Source: JAICYJ01 sp038212095
GTDB lineage: Bacteria; Actinomycetota; Thermoleophilia; Gaiellales; JAICJC01
Assembly: GCA_038212095.1 (NCBI GenBank)
Contig: JBBQUW010000003.1
Coordinates: 90,488-154,487, forward strand
Direction of reading: 5' to 3'
DNA length: 64,000 nucleotides
Position numbers and translations under genes: made by a program. The notes under the pieces are model-generated. The model saw only the letters and a list, made by a program, of their open reading frames with translations. It made no database searches and had not been told where the DNA came from. Every line of letters starts with the position of its first letter. The first letter of the stretch is position 1. Shown here piece by piece: positions 24,699-32,600 of the stretch.

Positions 24699-26381
24699 CT
24701 AGTACGTGCGGACTGCCGGCTCGAACTCGGTGATGGTGACCGGGCGGTAGTCGAGCCGCACCTGGCCGTCGTCGTAATACGCAAGCGTATGCCGCAACCA
24801 GTTCTCGTCGTCGCGCTCGGGGTGGTCGATACGGCTGTGCGCGCCGCGGCTCTCTGTGCGCTCGATCGCACCGGTGACCAGGCAGTCGGCCATCTCGAGC
24901 ATCGCACCCAGCTCGATCGCCTGGATCAGATCGGTGTTGAACGAGCGGCTCTTGTCGTGCACCACGAGCCCGCGGGAGTACCGCTCGCGCAGCTCGGTGA
25001 TCGTCGCCTTGCAGGCCTCGAGCTTCTCGGCGCTGCGGAAGATGCCGGCGTTGTCGTACATGGCATCGGCCAGCTCGCGGCGCAGCACGTGCGGCCGCTC
25101 GCCATCGCTGACGTCCAGCATCCGTTGCAGCGAGCGCTCCGTGACCCGAGCAGCGGACGGCGAGAACACGCCGCCGGCGCCGTTGGAGCGCACGTCCTGC
25201 GCGGCGGCAGCCCCGGATCGGCGCCCGAACACGACCGTCTCCAGCAGCGAGTTGCCGCCCAGCCGGTTGGCGCCGTGCACCGATACGCAGGCGCACTCGC
25301 CGGCGGCGTACAGCCCCGGCATCGCGGTGCGGCCCCACACGTCGGTGTCGATGCCGCCCATGTGGTAGTGCGATCCCGGCCGCACCGGGATCGGCTCCTC
25401 GATCGGGTCGACGCCCGCGTAGTCCATCGCCAGCTCGCGCGATCCGGGCAGCCGCTCGTTGATGCGCTTGGCGCCCAGGTGCGTGAGGTCGAGCAGCACG
25501 CAGCCGTCGACGCCACGGCCGGCGTCGATCTCGGTCTGCTCGGACCGCGAGACGACGTCGCGCGAGGCCAGCTCGCCGGCGTTGGGGGCGTAGTTGAACA
25601 TGAACCGCTCGCCCTCGGCGTTGCGCAGGTAGCCGCCCTCACCCCGGCAGCCCTCGGTGATCAGCACGCCGTTGGACTTGAGCGTGGTGGGATGGAACTG
25701 CATGAACTCCATGTCCTTAAGCGGCACGCCCGCCCGCCACGCCATCGACATGCCGTCGCCGGTGCAGGCGTAGGCATTGGTGGTGCCGCGGTACATGCGA
25801 CCCAGCCCGCCGGTGGCCATGACGACGGCCCGCGCCTCGACGGCCTGCACGCCGCCCCGCTGTAGATCCCATGCCGTCAGCCCGACGCAGCGCTCGCCGT
25901 CGGTGACCAGGTCGAGCGCGAACCACTCCTCGTACACGGTGACACCGGCCTTGACGAGCTGCTCGTAGAGCACGTGGAGCAGCACGTGACCCGTGATGTC
26001 GGCCGCGTAGCAGGTACGGGGCGCGCCGCCGGCGCCGAACGGGCGCTGCGCGATGCGGCCATCGTCGGTGCGCGAGAAGATCGCTCCCATGTGCTCGAGC
26101 TCGTAGATGTCCCCCGGGCCCTCCTCGCACATGACAGCGATCGCATCCTGATCACCGAGGTAGTCGGAGCCCTTGACGGTGAAGAAGGTGTGCTTCTCGG
26201 GGCTGTCCTCGCCGGCGTTGCCCAGCGCCGCGTTGATGCCGCCCTCGGCCGCGCCGGAGTGGCTGCGAGTGGGATGCAGCTTCGACACGACCCCGACGTC
26301 GACGCCGTAGCGGGATGCCTCGATGGCAGCGCGCATACCGGCCAAGCCGGCACCGACCACCACCACGTCGTGTCGCACCAT
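24699..26381 (-). CDS. sdhA: succinate dehydrogenase/fumarate reductase flavoprotein subunit
   Basis: 560 residues, catalytic subunit with covalently bound FAD. The FAD dinucleotide motif is VVVVGAGLAGMRAAIE (about 7-22). The flavin-linking histidine is in TRSHSGAAEGGINAA, and the active-site Arg/His region is MEFMQFHPTTL and GSHYHMGGIDTD. ATG 26381 follows GGAGG at a 5-base spacing; the TTG just upstream is not needed. First gene of the sdhA-sdhB-CCG operon, divergent from pckA. Whether it runs as succinate oxidase or fumarate reductase cannot be told from sequence. Confidence 0.96.
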   Translation of the reverse strand: MVRHDVVVVGAGLAGMRAAIEASRYGVDVGVVSKLHPTRSHSGAAEGGINAALGNAGEDSPEKHTFFTVKGSDYLGDQDAIAVMCEEGPGDIYELEHMGAIFSRTDDGRIAQRPFGAGGAPRTCYAADITGHVLLHVLYEQLVKAGVTVYEEWFALDLVTDGERCVGLTAWDLQRGGVQAVEARAVVMATGGLGRMYRGTTNAYACTGDGMSMAWRAGVPLKDMEFMQFHPTTLKSNGVLITEGCRGEGGYLRNAEGERFMFNYAPNAGELASRDVVSRSEQTEIDAGRGVDGCVLLDLTHLGAKRINERLPGSRELAMDYAGVDPIEEPIPVRPGSHYHMGGIDTDVWGRTAMPGLYAAGECACVSVHGANRLGGNSLLETVVFGRRSGAAAAQDVRSNGAGGVFSPSAARVTERSLQRMLDVSDGERPHVLRRELADAMYDNAGIFRSAEKLEACKATITELRERYSRGLVVHDKSRSFNTDLIQAIELGAMLEMADCLVTGAIERTESRGAHSRIDHPERDDENWLRHTLAYYDDGQVRLDYRPVTITEFEPAVRTY

Positions 26382-26468
26382 CAACGCCTCCGAGTTTCCG
26401 AGCGGTTCGCTGCAGGCAGACTACCAAGCCCGACGCGAGCGCCGCGCTGTAACACCGGCCGTGAGCCC

Positions 26469-26490
26469 CTTGTCACAAGCTCGTCACAAG
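26469..26490. promoter_or_regulatory. tandem 11-bp operator-like repeat between sdhA and pckA
   Basis: CTTGTCACAAG (26469-26479) and CTCGTCACAAG (26480-26490) lie head to tail, one helical turn apart, directly upstream of the pckA -35 and 88 bp from the sdhA start. The first copy is nearly self-complementary (CTTGT/ACAAG), so a dimeric regulator could bind each. The regulator is unknown. Confidence 0.5.
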
Positions 26491-26492
26491 CG

Positions 26493-26521
26493 CAGACAGA
26501 ACGTGATTGTTGGGGTATCCT
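26493..26521 (+). promoter_or_regulatory. pckA promoter
   Basis: CAGACA (26493-26498), a 17-bp spacer and TATCCT (26516-26521), abutting the tandem repeat. Transcription should start near 26528, giving a leader of about 40 nt with the GGAGGA ribosome site. Confidence 0.5.
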
Positions 26522-26569
26522 GGTGAGGCCCGCGACGGTACGCTCGCGCTTTTGAATCTGGGAGGAACG

Positions 26570-28117
26570 TTGGCGAAGATGGCCTTTGCTCTGCCCGCCG
26601 CACAGCGGCTGGTTCGTGATCTGTCACAAGAGCAGCTGCTCGAGCGGACGCACGCGATGGCGACCGCGCGGCGCACAAGCTACGGCGCCCCCAACGTGCA
26701 GACCACGGTGCTGGCGCGATCCAAGGGCAGCACCTTCATCGTGGCCGACGAGCCCGACTCCTACCCCCACCAGGCGATCGACCGCGACGAGTGGGAGCGC
26801 ATCTCCAACCTGCAGGACGAGTACATCTCCCAGCAGGAGATGATCGTGATCAACGGCTACATCGGTGACGCCGGCGAGCGGCGGGTGCCGGCCCGGCTCT
26901 ACATCGAGGCGGCGAACGCCAACATCGCCGGCATGCAGGACGTGCTCTTCTTTCACGATGGGGAGGGCGATGGTTTCGAGCCCGAGCTGCTGGTGATCTA
27001 CACGCCCAACCTGGAGGCGCCGGGTTACCCTGACGACCGCCTGATAGCGGTCAACCTCGACCTGTACGTGACGCGCGTCTTCAACTCCGACTACTTCGGC
27101 GAGTCGAAGAAGGGCGGATTGCGGATGTGGAACCACCTTGTCTACGAGCGCGGGGGCCTGCCGCTGCACGCCGGCTGCAAGGTGATTCCGACCAGCTCTG
27201 GCACCAAGACCGGCATGATCGTCGGCCTGTCGGGCACGGGCAAGACGACCACCACCTTCACGCGCCAGAACGGCTCGCTGCCGGTGCAGGACGACTTCGT
27301 CGCCTGGTGGCCGGACGGCTCGATCTCGGCCACCGAGGCGGGATGCTTCGCCAAGACGTTCGCGCTCAACCCCAACGACGAGCCGACCATCTACGGCGCC
27401 GTCACCAAGCCGGGCGCCTACCTCGAGAACGTGAGCCAGAACGATGCCGGCGAGGTCGACTTCTTCGATGAGAGCTACACCAAGAATGGTCGCGCCGTGT
27501 TCTCGTTCTCGGATATCGAGGCGGCCGAGGCTGCGACCATCGGCCGCGCCGACTTCCTGCTGGTGCTGAACCGCAACGAGAACGTGATCCCGGCCGTGGC
27601 CAAGCTGGAGGGCCCGCAGGCGGCGGCATTCTTCATGCTCGGCGAGACGACCGGCACGGCGGCCGGCGGCAAGGACGAGGAGGGCGTCTTCCTGCGCGTT
27701 CCGGGAACCAACCCGTTCTTCCCGATGCACCACGACAACCAGGGAAACCGCTTCCTGGATCTGCTCGAGGCCAACCCGATCGACGTCTACATCATGAACA
27801 CCGGACGCGTCGGCGGCAACGAGTCGGAGCCGAGCTCGAAGAAGGTGCGCATCCCCCACTCGTCCGCGATCGTCAAGGCGATCGCCGAGAACACGATCCA
27901 GTGGGAGGTCGACCCTGACTTTGGCTACAAGGTGGCCTCGCACGTCCCCGGCATCGGCGAGGAGGACATCGACGTCCTGCAGCCGCGGCGCCTGTACGAG
28001 GCGACCGGCCGGGCTGACGAGTACGCCCAGCGGGTGGCGAAGCTGAAGAGCGAACGGGTCGAGTTCCTGGGCAAGTTCCCCAGCCTCTCGGCGGAGATCG
28101 TCGACTCGGTCGGGTAG
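26570..28117 (+). CDS. pckA: phosphoenolpyruvate carboxykinase (ATP)
   Basis: Converts oxaloacetate and ATP to PEP, CO2 and ADP, the entry to gluconeogenesis. 515 residues. The kinase-1a P-loop GLSGTGKTT is near 216-224, preceded by the PEPCK-specific HAGCKVIPTSSGTKTGM region. The kinase-2 metal site VQDDFVAWW follows, as does NNPN-type purine-site sequence. The GLSGTGKTT loop marks the ATP-dependent family rather than the GTP-dependent enzyme common in actinobacteria. The start is TTG 26570 (4 nt after GGAGG) or ATG 26579; the ribosome site favours TTG. Control by the operator-like repeat at 26469 is inferred. Confidence 0.92.
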   Translation: MAKMAFALPAAQRLVRDLSQEQLLERTHAMATARRTSYGAPNVQTTVLARSKGSTFIVADEPDSYPHQAIDRDEWERISNLQDEYISQQEMIVINGYIGDAGERRVPARLYIEAANANIAGMQDVLFFHDGEGDGFEPELLVIYTPNLEAPGYPDDRLIAVNLDLYVTRVFNSDYFGESKKGGLRMWNHLVYERGGLPLHAGCKVIPTSSGTKTGMIVGLSGTGKTTTTFTRQNGSLPVQDDFVAWWPDGSISATEAGCFAKTFALNPNDEPTIYGAVTKPGAYLENVSQNDAGEVDFFDESYTKNGRAVFSFSDIEAAEAATIGRADFLLVLNRNENVIPAVAKLEGPQAAAFFMLGETTGTAAGGKDEEGVFLRVPGTNPFFPMHHDNQGNRFLDLLEANPIDVYIMNTGRVGGNESEPSSKKVRIPHSSAIVKAIAENTIQWEVDPDFGYKVASHVPGIGEEDIDVLQPRRLYEATGRADEYAQRVAKLKSERVEFLGKFPSLSAEIVDSVG

Positions 28118-28144
28118 GCGGCGGGGCCCGATTACGCTGCCGCG

Positions 28145-28687
28145 GTGACGATTCGCGAGCCGATCTGCGGTCGGGAGGTCTGCCTGGCCGCGCTCTCGAC
28201 GGCGACGGTGAGCGAGTGGGTGCGCTGGATGGACGATCCGGAGACGACACGCTACCTGTACGCCCCCGGCGAGCAGCCACGCGAGGAGCCCAGCGAGATC
28301 TCGCTGCTGGACTGGGGCCGCCGCATCCTGGCCGATCCCGAGCGGCTGGTGTTTGCGCTGCAGGATCGCGCCAGCGGGAGACTGATCGGCGATGCCAGGC
28401 TGACGCCGATCGGTCGTGGCCGGGCGAAGTTCTCGATCATGATCGGCGTGTCGGAGTTCCGCGGCCGCGGGCTCGGCCGCGAGGCGACCGAACTGGTGTG
28501 CCGGTTCGGGTTCGAGCAGCTCAACCTGGGCGCGATCGTGCTCGAGGTCGACCCGCGCAACCTGGCCGCCGTGCGGACGTACCTGGGCGCCGGATTCGAA
28601 CGCGGATCGGGTGCCGCGATGCGCCTCACTAAAGGGCGATGGCTGGAGCTGCACGGCCCGGACGACCACGCGCGCGCCGCTTCCTGA
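28145..28687 (+). CDS. GNAT family N-acetyltransferase (RimJ/RimL-like)
   Basis: 180 residues, Acetyltransf_3 type. The strands FALQDRASGRLIGDARLTPI and KFSIMIGV precede the acetyl-CoA pyrophosphate loop EFRGRGLGREATEL (about 103-116) and ILEVDPRNLAAVRTYLGAGF, where the last residues are the family's Asn/Tyr segment. Acceptor unknown. GTG 28145 lies exactly seven bases past the end of a TACGCT box (28133-28138), so a leaderless mRNA is likely. Confidence 0.85.
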   Translation: MTIREPICGREVCLAALSTATVSEWVRWMDDPETTRYLYAPGEQPREEPSEISLLDWGRRILADPERLVFALQDRASGRLIGDARLTPIGRGRAKFSIMIGVSEFRGRGLGREATELVCRFGFEQLNLGAIVLEVDPRNLAAVRTYLGAGFERGSGAAMRLTKGRWLELHGPDDHARAAS

Positions 28688-28733
28688 GCCGTCCCGGGGC
28701 CGGTAGACTGGACGTCGTCGACCCGGGGAGGTG

Positions 28734-31700
28734 ATGCTGGTGGAGGTGACGCTCGATCGCTCGGCCGCCCTGCGGCCGTTCCTCCCCCGGCTGACCATCC
28801 AGTGGATCGTCGAGCAGCCGGAGCAGCGCGTGCGCGCGATCGACGGCACCGTGGTGTTCGTCGACATCTCGGGCTTCACCAAGATGTCCGAGCGGCTGGC
28901 CCGCAATGGCCGGATCGGCGCCGAGGAGGTGACCGACGTGGTGGGCGACGTGTTCAGCCTGCTGCTTGGTACGGCCTACGCCAACGGGGGCGGCCTGATC
29001 AAGTTCGGCGGTGACGCACTGCTGCTGTTCTTTGCGGGCACCGATCACGCGCCCAAGGCCGTGCGCGCGGCCACGGGCATGCGTCGCACGCTCAGCGAGC
29101 TGGGCGGGATCGACACCTCGGCGGGCAAGGTGCGGCTGCGGATGTCTGTCGGCGTTCACTCGGATCTGTTCCACTTCTTCCTGGTCGGCGAGCGTCACCG
29201 CGAGCTGATCATGACCGGCGGGGCAGCCAGCGCCACCGTCGCGATGGAGGGCACCGCCGACGCCGGCGAGATCGTCGTCAGCCGGGCAACCGCAGACCTG
29301 ATCGACCCCGGCCAGCTGGGCGCCGCCAAGGGCGACGGCATGCTGCTGCGCCGCCAGCCGCGAACGACGATCGGTCTGCGCGGCTTCCAGCCCCAGCCGC
29401 AGCCCGTGCCCGAGTCGATCGATATCTCGGTCGGCATCCCGGTCGCGCTGCGCCCTCTGCTGGTATCGGGTAGTGGCGACGCCGAGCACCGCCGGGTGAC
29501 GATCGGCTTCCTGCACTTCGACGGCACCGACGCCCTGCTCCGCGAGATCGGTGACGACGCGCTTGCTGAGGCGCTCCACGAGCTTGTCAGCGCTGCCCAG
29601 GTCGCCTGCGACGATCACCGCGTCACGTTCCTTGGCACCGACATCGACCACGACGGCGGCAAGATCATCCTTGTGGCGGGTGCGCCGACCGCGAGCGGCG
29701 ACGACGAGGCGCGGATGCTTGCTGCGCTACGGCAGGTGCAGTCGGCCGCAACCGCGATCCCGATCCGGGCCGGCGTCAACACCGGCCACGTGTTCGCGGG
29801 CGAGATCGGCCCGTCGTACCGGCGCACGTACACGGTGATGGGCGACGCGGTCAACCTGGCGGCGCGGGTGATGGCGAAGGCCGAGCCGGGGCAGGTGCTG
29901 GCGTCGCAGTCAGTGCTCGACTCGTGCTCGGTAACGTTTGACACGGCCGAGCTGGAGCCGTTCATGGTCAAGGGCAAGTCGCTGCCGGTGTACGCGTCGG
30001 TGATCGGTGCGCCGCGTGGTGCGAAGCTGAGCGCCGAGGCGCACGAGCTACCCCTGATCGGGCGAGACTTCGAGACCGCGCTGCTGCAGCGCGCGCTGCG
30101 CTCGACGCTGGAGGGCTCGGGGGTGCTGCTGGAGATCGCCGGGCCGCCCGGGATCGGCAAGACGCGGCTGCTGGCCGAGCTGCGGGCGGCCGCGGGCGAG
30201 GCGCGGACGATCGCGGCGGCGTGCGATCTGTACAGCGTCTCCGCGCCGTATCGCCCCATCCGCGACGTGATGCTGCAGGCGCTGGAGTTGGACGCCGACG
30301 CCGGCGAGGCCGCGATCATGGAGCGGCTGTCGCAGGTGGTGTCGGCCAGCGCGCCGCAGCTGGCGCCATGGTTGCCGCTGCTGGCGGTGCCGCTGGACGT
30401 CTCGGTGCCGCCCACCGCCGAGGTCGATCAGCTGGGCGAGCAGTTCCGCCGCGGCCGGCTGGAGCAGGCCGTCCACGATCTGCTCGACGCCGTGCTGCGC
30501 TCGGCGACGCTGATCGCGATCGAGGACGTGCACTGGATGGACGAGGCATCGTGCGAGCTGATACGCCACCTGGCGCGCGGCGTGGACGCGCGGCCATGGC
30601 TGCTCTGCGTCACCCGCCGTGACGAGCAGACCGGCTTCATCCCGCCGTCGATCGAGGGCACCGTCTCGGTCAAGCCCCTGCCGCTGACCGACGAGCAGAT
30701 GCTGGAGCTGGTGGTTGCGGCGACCGAGCAGTCGCCGCTGCGGCCGCACGAGATGGCGGCGCTGGCCGAACGCTCGGGCGGCAACCCGCTGTTTCTGAAG
30801 GAGCTGTTGACGGCGGCACAGCGGGCGGGTGGCATCGAGGGGCTGCCGGACACGGTCGAGGCGATGGTGACGTCGCAGATCGACCGGTTGGCGGTGGAGG
30901 AGCGGCGGCTGCTGCGGCTCGCGTCGGTGCTGGGCATGACGTTCGCGCCCGACGACGCCGCACGGCTGCTGGATGGCGGAGCGGTGCCCGATCCCGCCGT
31001 GTGGCAGCGGCTGAACGAGTTCGTCACGGCGGACGGCGCGATGCTGCGGTTCCGGCACGCGCTGATGCGGGACGCCGCCTACCACGGGCTCTCGTACAAG
31101 CGCCGCCGCGAGCTGCATGGCAGGGCGGGACTCGAGATCGAGCGGCGGCGCAGCGGCGACGGACAGCTGGGGCTGCTGGCGTTGCACTTCTTCCACGCCC
31201 ACGACCACGATCGCGCCTGGCGCTACTCACGGTCAGCGGCGGTGCACGCCGAGGCGAAGTTCGCGATCGTGGACGCGGCCGAGCACTACGAGCGGGCTTT
31301 GGAGGCGTCGCGCCGGGTGCGCCAGCCGGTGAGCGGGGAGGTGGCGGCGACGTTTGAGGCGCTGGGCGACCTGCGCGAGCGGATCGGCCAGTATCCGGAG
31401 GCGGCGCGCGCGTACTCGGACGCCCGCCGGCTTCAGACGGACGACGAGGTGGCGCAGGGCCGGCTCTGCTTCAAGCACTCGGTGCTGGCGGAGCGATCCG
31501 GCAGCTATCCGCAGGCGCTGCGATGGCTGCAGCGCGGCATGCGCGGCCTGGAGTCGCGCAGCGATCTGCCGGCGGTGCAGCAGCTGGCGCGGCTGGTGGC
31601 GTCGTATGGCCTGATCCGCCAGGCGCAGGGCCGGCGGCTGGACGCGGTGCGCTGGCTGACGCGGGCGATCGAGACCTCGCAGCGGGCGCAGGAGCGCGAG

Positions 31701-32585
31701 GCGCTGGCGCACGCCTACTTCGTGCTCGACTGGGCGCTGGTCGAGCTCGGCCGCGCGCAGGAGGCGGTGCACTCGCAACGCGCGCTGGAGCTGTACGACG
31801 AGCTGGGCAAGCTCGGCCCGTCAGCCACGATCTACAACAACCTGGGTATGTTCGCCTGGCTGGAGGGACGCTGGGACGAGGCGATCGAGCTGTACGACAA
31901 GGGCCGGCAGCTTCGCATCAAGCTGGGTGACGCGGTGGACGCGGCCACCGGCACGCACAACATCGCCGAGGTGCTGTCCGACCAGGGTCGGCTGGACGAG
32001 GCACGGCCGCTGTTCGAGGAATCGCTGCGCGTGTGGCGGGCGGCCGAGTTCGGCATCGGCGTGGCGTACGCCACCAGCAGCCTGGGCCGGGTGGCCAGCC
32101 GCAGCGGCGATTTCGCGCGCGCAGGTGAGCTGTACGACGCGGCTCGCGAGCAGTTCCGGGCGATGGTCTCGGAGGCCGAGCTGGTCGACACCGATGCGCG
32201 CATCGCCGAGGCGCTCTCGTTCCAGGGCCGCGCGCAGGAGGCGATCGAGCTGGCCTCGGCCGCGCTCGAACGGACGGCCGCCCGCGGCGGCGCCACCCAG
32301 GATCCGATGCTGCACCGGATCCGCGGCTACGCGCTGGCGCAGCTGGGCCGGCCGGCCGAGGCGCGGGCGGCGCTGGAGCTGAGCTTGGAGGCCGGCCGCA
32401 CGCGCAACGCCCGCTACGAGATCGCGCTGACGCTGGACGCGCTCGCGCGCGTCAGCGAGCTCGACGGCGTGGCCGACGCCGCGCACCGGGCCGCGGCCGA
32501 CGAGCTGCTGGCGACGCTTGGCGTCGTGCTGGTGCCAAGCGTGCCGCTGACGGCGATGCCCGCCGCGGTGACGACGGGCGCCTGA
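28734..32585 (+). CDS. double class III nucleotidyl cyclase-ATPase-TPR protein (soluble adenylyl cyclase-like)
   Basis: About 1,283 residues. Cyclase domain 1 (about 38-200) has both metal aspartates (VFVDISGFT near 45; KFGGDALLLFF near 95) but lacks the Asn/Arg transition-state pair. Domain 2 (about 250-425) has the GDAVNLAARV pair but lacks both metal aspartates (FLHFDG, DGGKIILV). A STAND/AAA_16-type ATPase follows, with Walker A GPPGIGKT at about 470-477 and Walker B LIAIEDVHWMDE near 595-606, then an all-helical TPR-rich region from about 830 to the end. This order matches mammalian soluble adenylyl cyclase. The two domains could form one composite site. RBS GGGGAG at 28725 serves ATG 28734 or GTG 28740. 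Product (cAMP or cGMP) and activity are unproven. Confidence 0.88.
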   Translation: MLVEVTLDRSAALRPFLPRLTIQWIVEQPEQRVRAIDGTVVFVDISGFTKMSERLARNGRIGAEEVTDVVGDVFSLLLGTAYANGGGLIKFGGDALLLFFAGTDHAPKAVRAATGMRRTLSELGGIDTSAGKVRLRMSVGVHSDLFHFFLVGERHRELIMTGGAASATVAMEGTADAGEIVVSRATADLIDPGQLGAAKGDGMLLRRQPRTTIGLRGFQPQPQPVPESIDISVGIPVALRPLLVSGSGDAEHRRVTIGFLHFDGTDALLREIGDDALAEALHELVSAAQVACDDHRVTFLGTDIDHDGGKIILVAGAPTASGDDEARMLAALRQVQSAATAIPIRAGVNTGHVFAGEIGPSYRRTYTVMGDAVNLAARVMAKAEPGQVLASQSVLDSCSVTFDTAELEPFMVKGKSLPVYASVIGAPRGAKLSAEAHELPLIGRDFETALLQRALRSTLEGSGVLLEIAGPPGIGKTRLLAELRAAAGEARTIAAACDLYSVSAPYRPIRDVMLQALELDADAGEAAIMERLSQVVSASAPQLAPWLPLLAVPLDVSVPPTAEVDQLGEQFRRGRLEQAVHDLLDAVLRSATLIAIEDVHWMDEASCELIRHLARGVDARPWLLCVTRRDEQTGFIPPSIEGTVSVKPLPLTDEQMLELVVAATEQSPLRPHEMAALAERSGGNPLFLKELLTAAQRAGGIEGLPDTVEAMVTSQIDRLAVEERRLLRLASVLGMTFAPDDAARLLDGGAVPDPAVWQRLNEFVTADGAMLRFRHALMRDAAYHGLSYKRRRELHGRAGLEIERRRSGDGQLGLLALHFFHAHDHDRAWRYSRSAAVHAEAKFAIVDAAEHYERALEASRRVRQPVSGEVAATFEALGDLRERIGQYPEAARAYSDARRLQTDDEVAQGRLCFKHSVLAERSGSYPQALRWLQRGMRGLESRSDLPAVQQLARLVASYGLIRQAQGRRLDAVRWLTRAIETSQRAQEREALAHAYFVLDWALVELGRAQEAVHSQRALELYDELGKLGPSATIYNNLGMFAWLEGRWDEAIELYDKGRQLRIKLGDAVDAATGTHNIAEVLSDQGRLDEARPLFEESLRVWRAAEFGIGVAYATSSLGRVASRSGDFARAGELYDAAREQFRAMVSEAELVDTDARIAEALSFQGRAQEAIELASAALERTAARGGATQDPMLHRIRGYALAQLGRPAEARAALELSLEAGRTRNARYEIALTLDALARVSELDGVADAAHRAAADELLATLGVVLVPSVPLTAMPAAVTTGA

Positions 32586-32600
32586 TCCGGTCGGGTCCGG

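Noticed and set aside
23769..25865. 698-codon plus-strand open frame across sdhB and sdhA
   Set aside because: Antisense shadow of two unambiguous enzymes; composition lacks any recognisable motif.
26624..28906. 760-codon minus-strand open frame across pckA, GNAT and the cyclase start
   Set aside because: It spans three independent plus-strand genes and their promoters and has no domain pattern.
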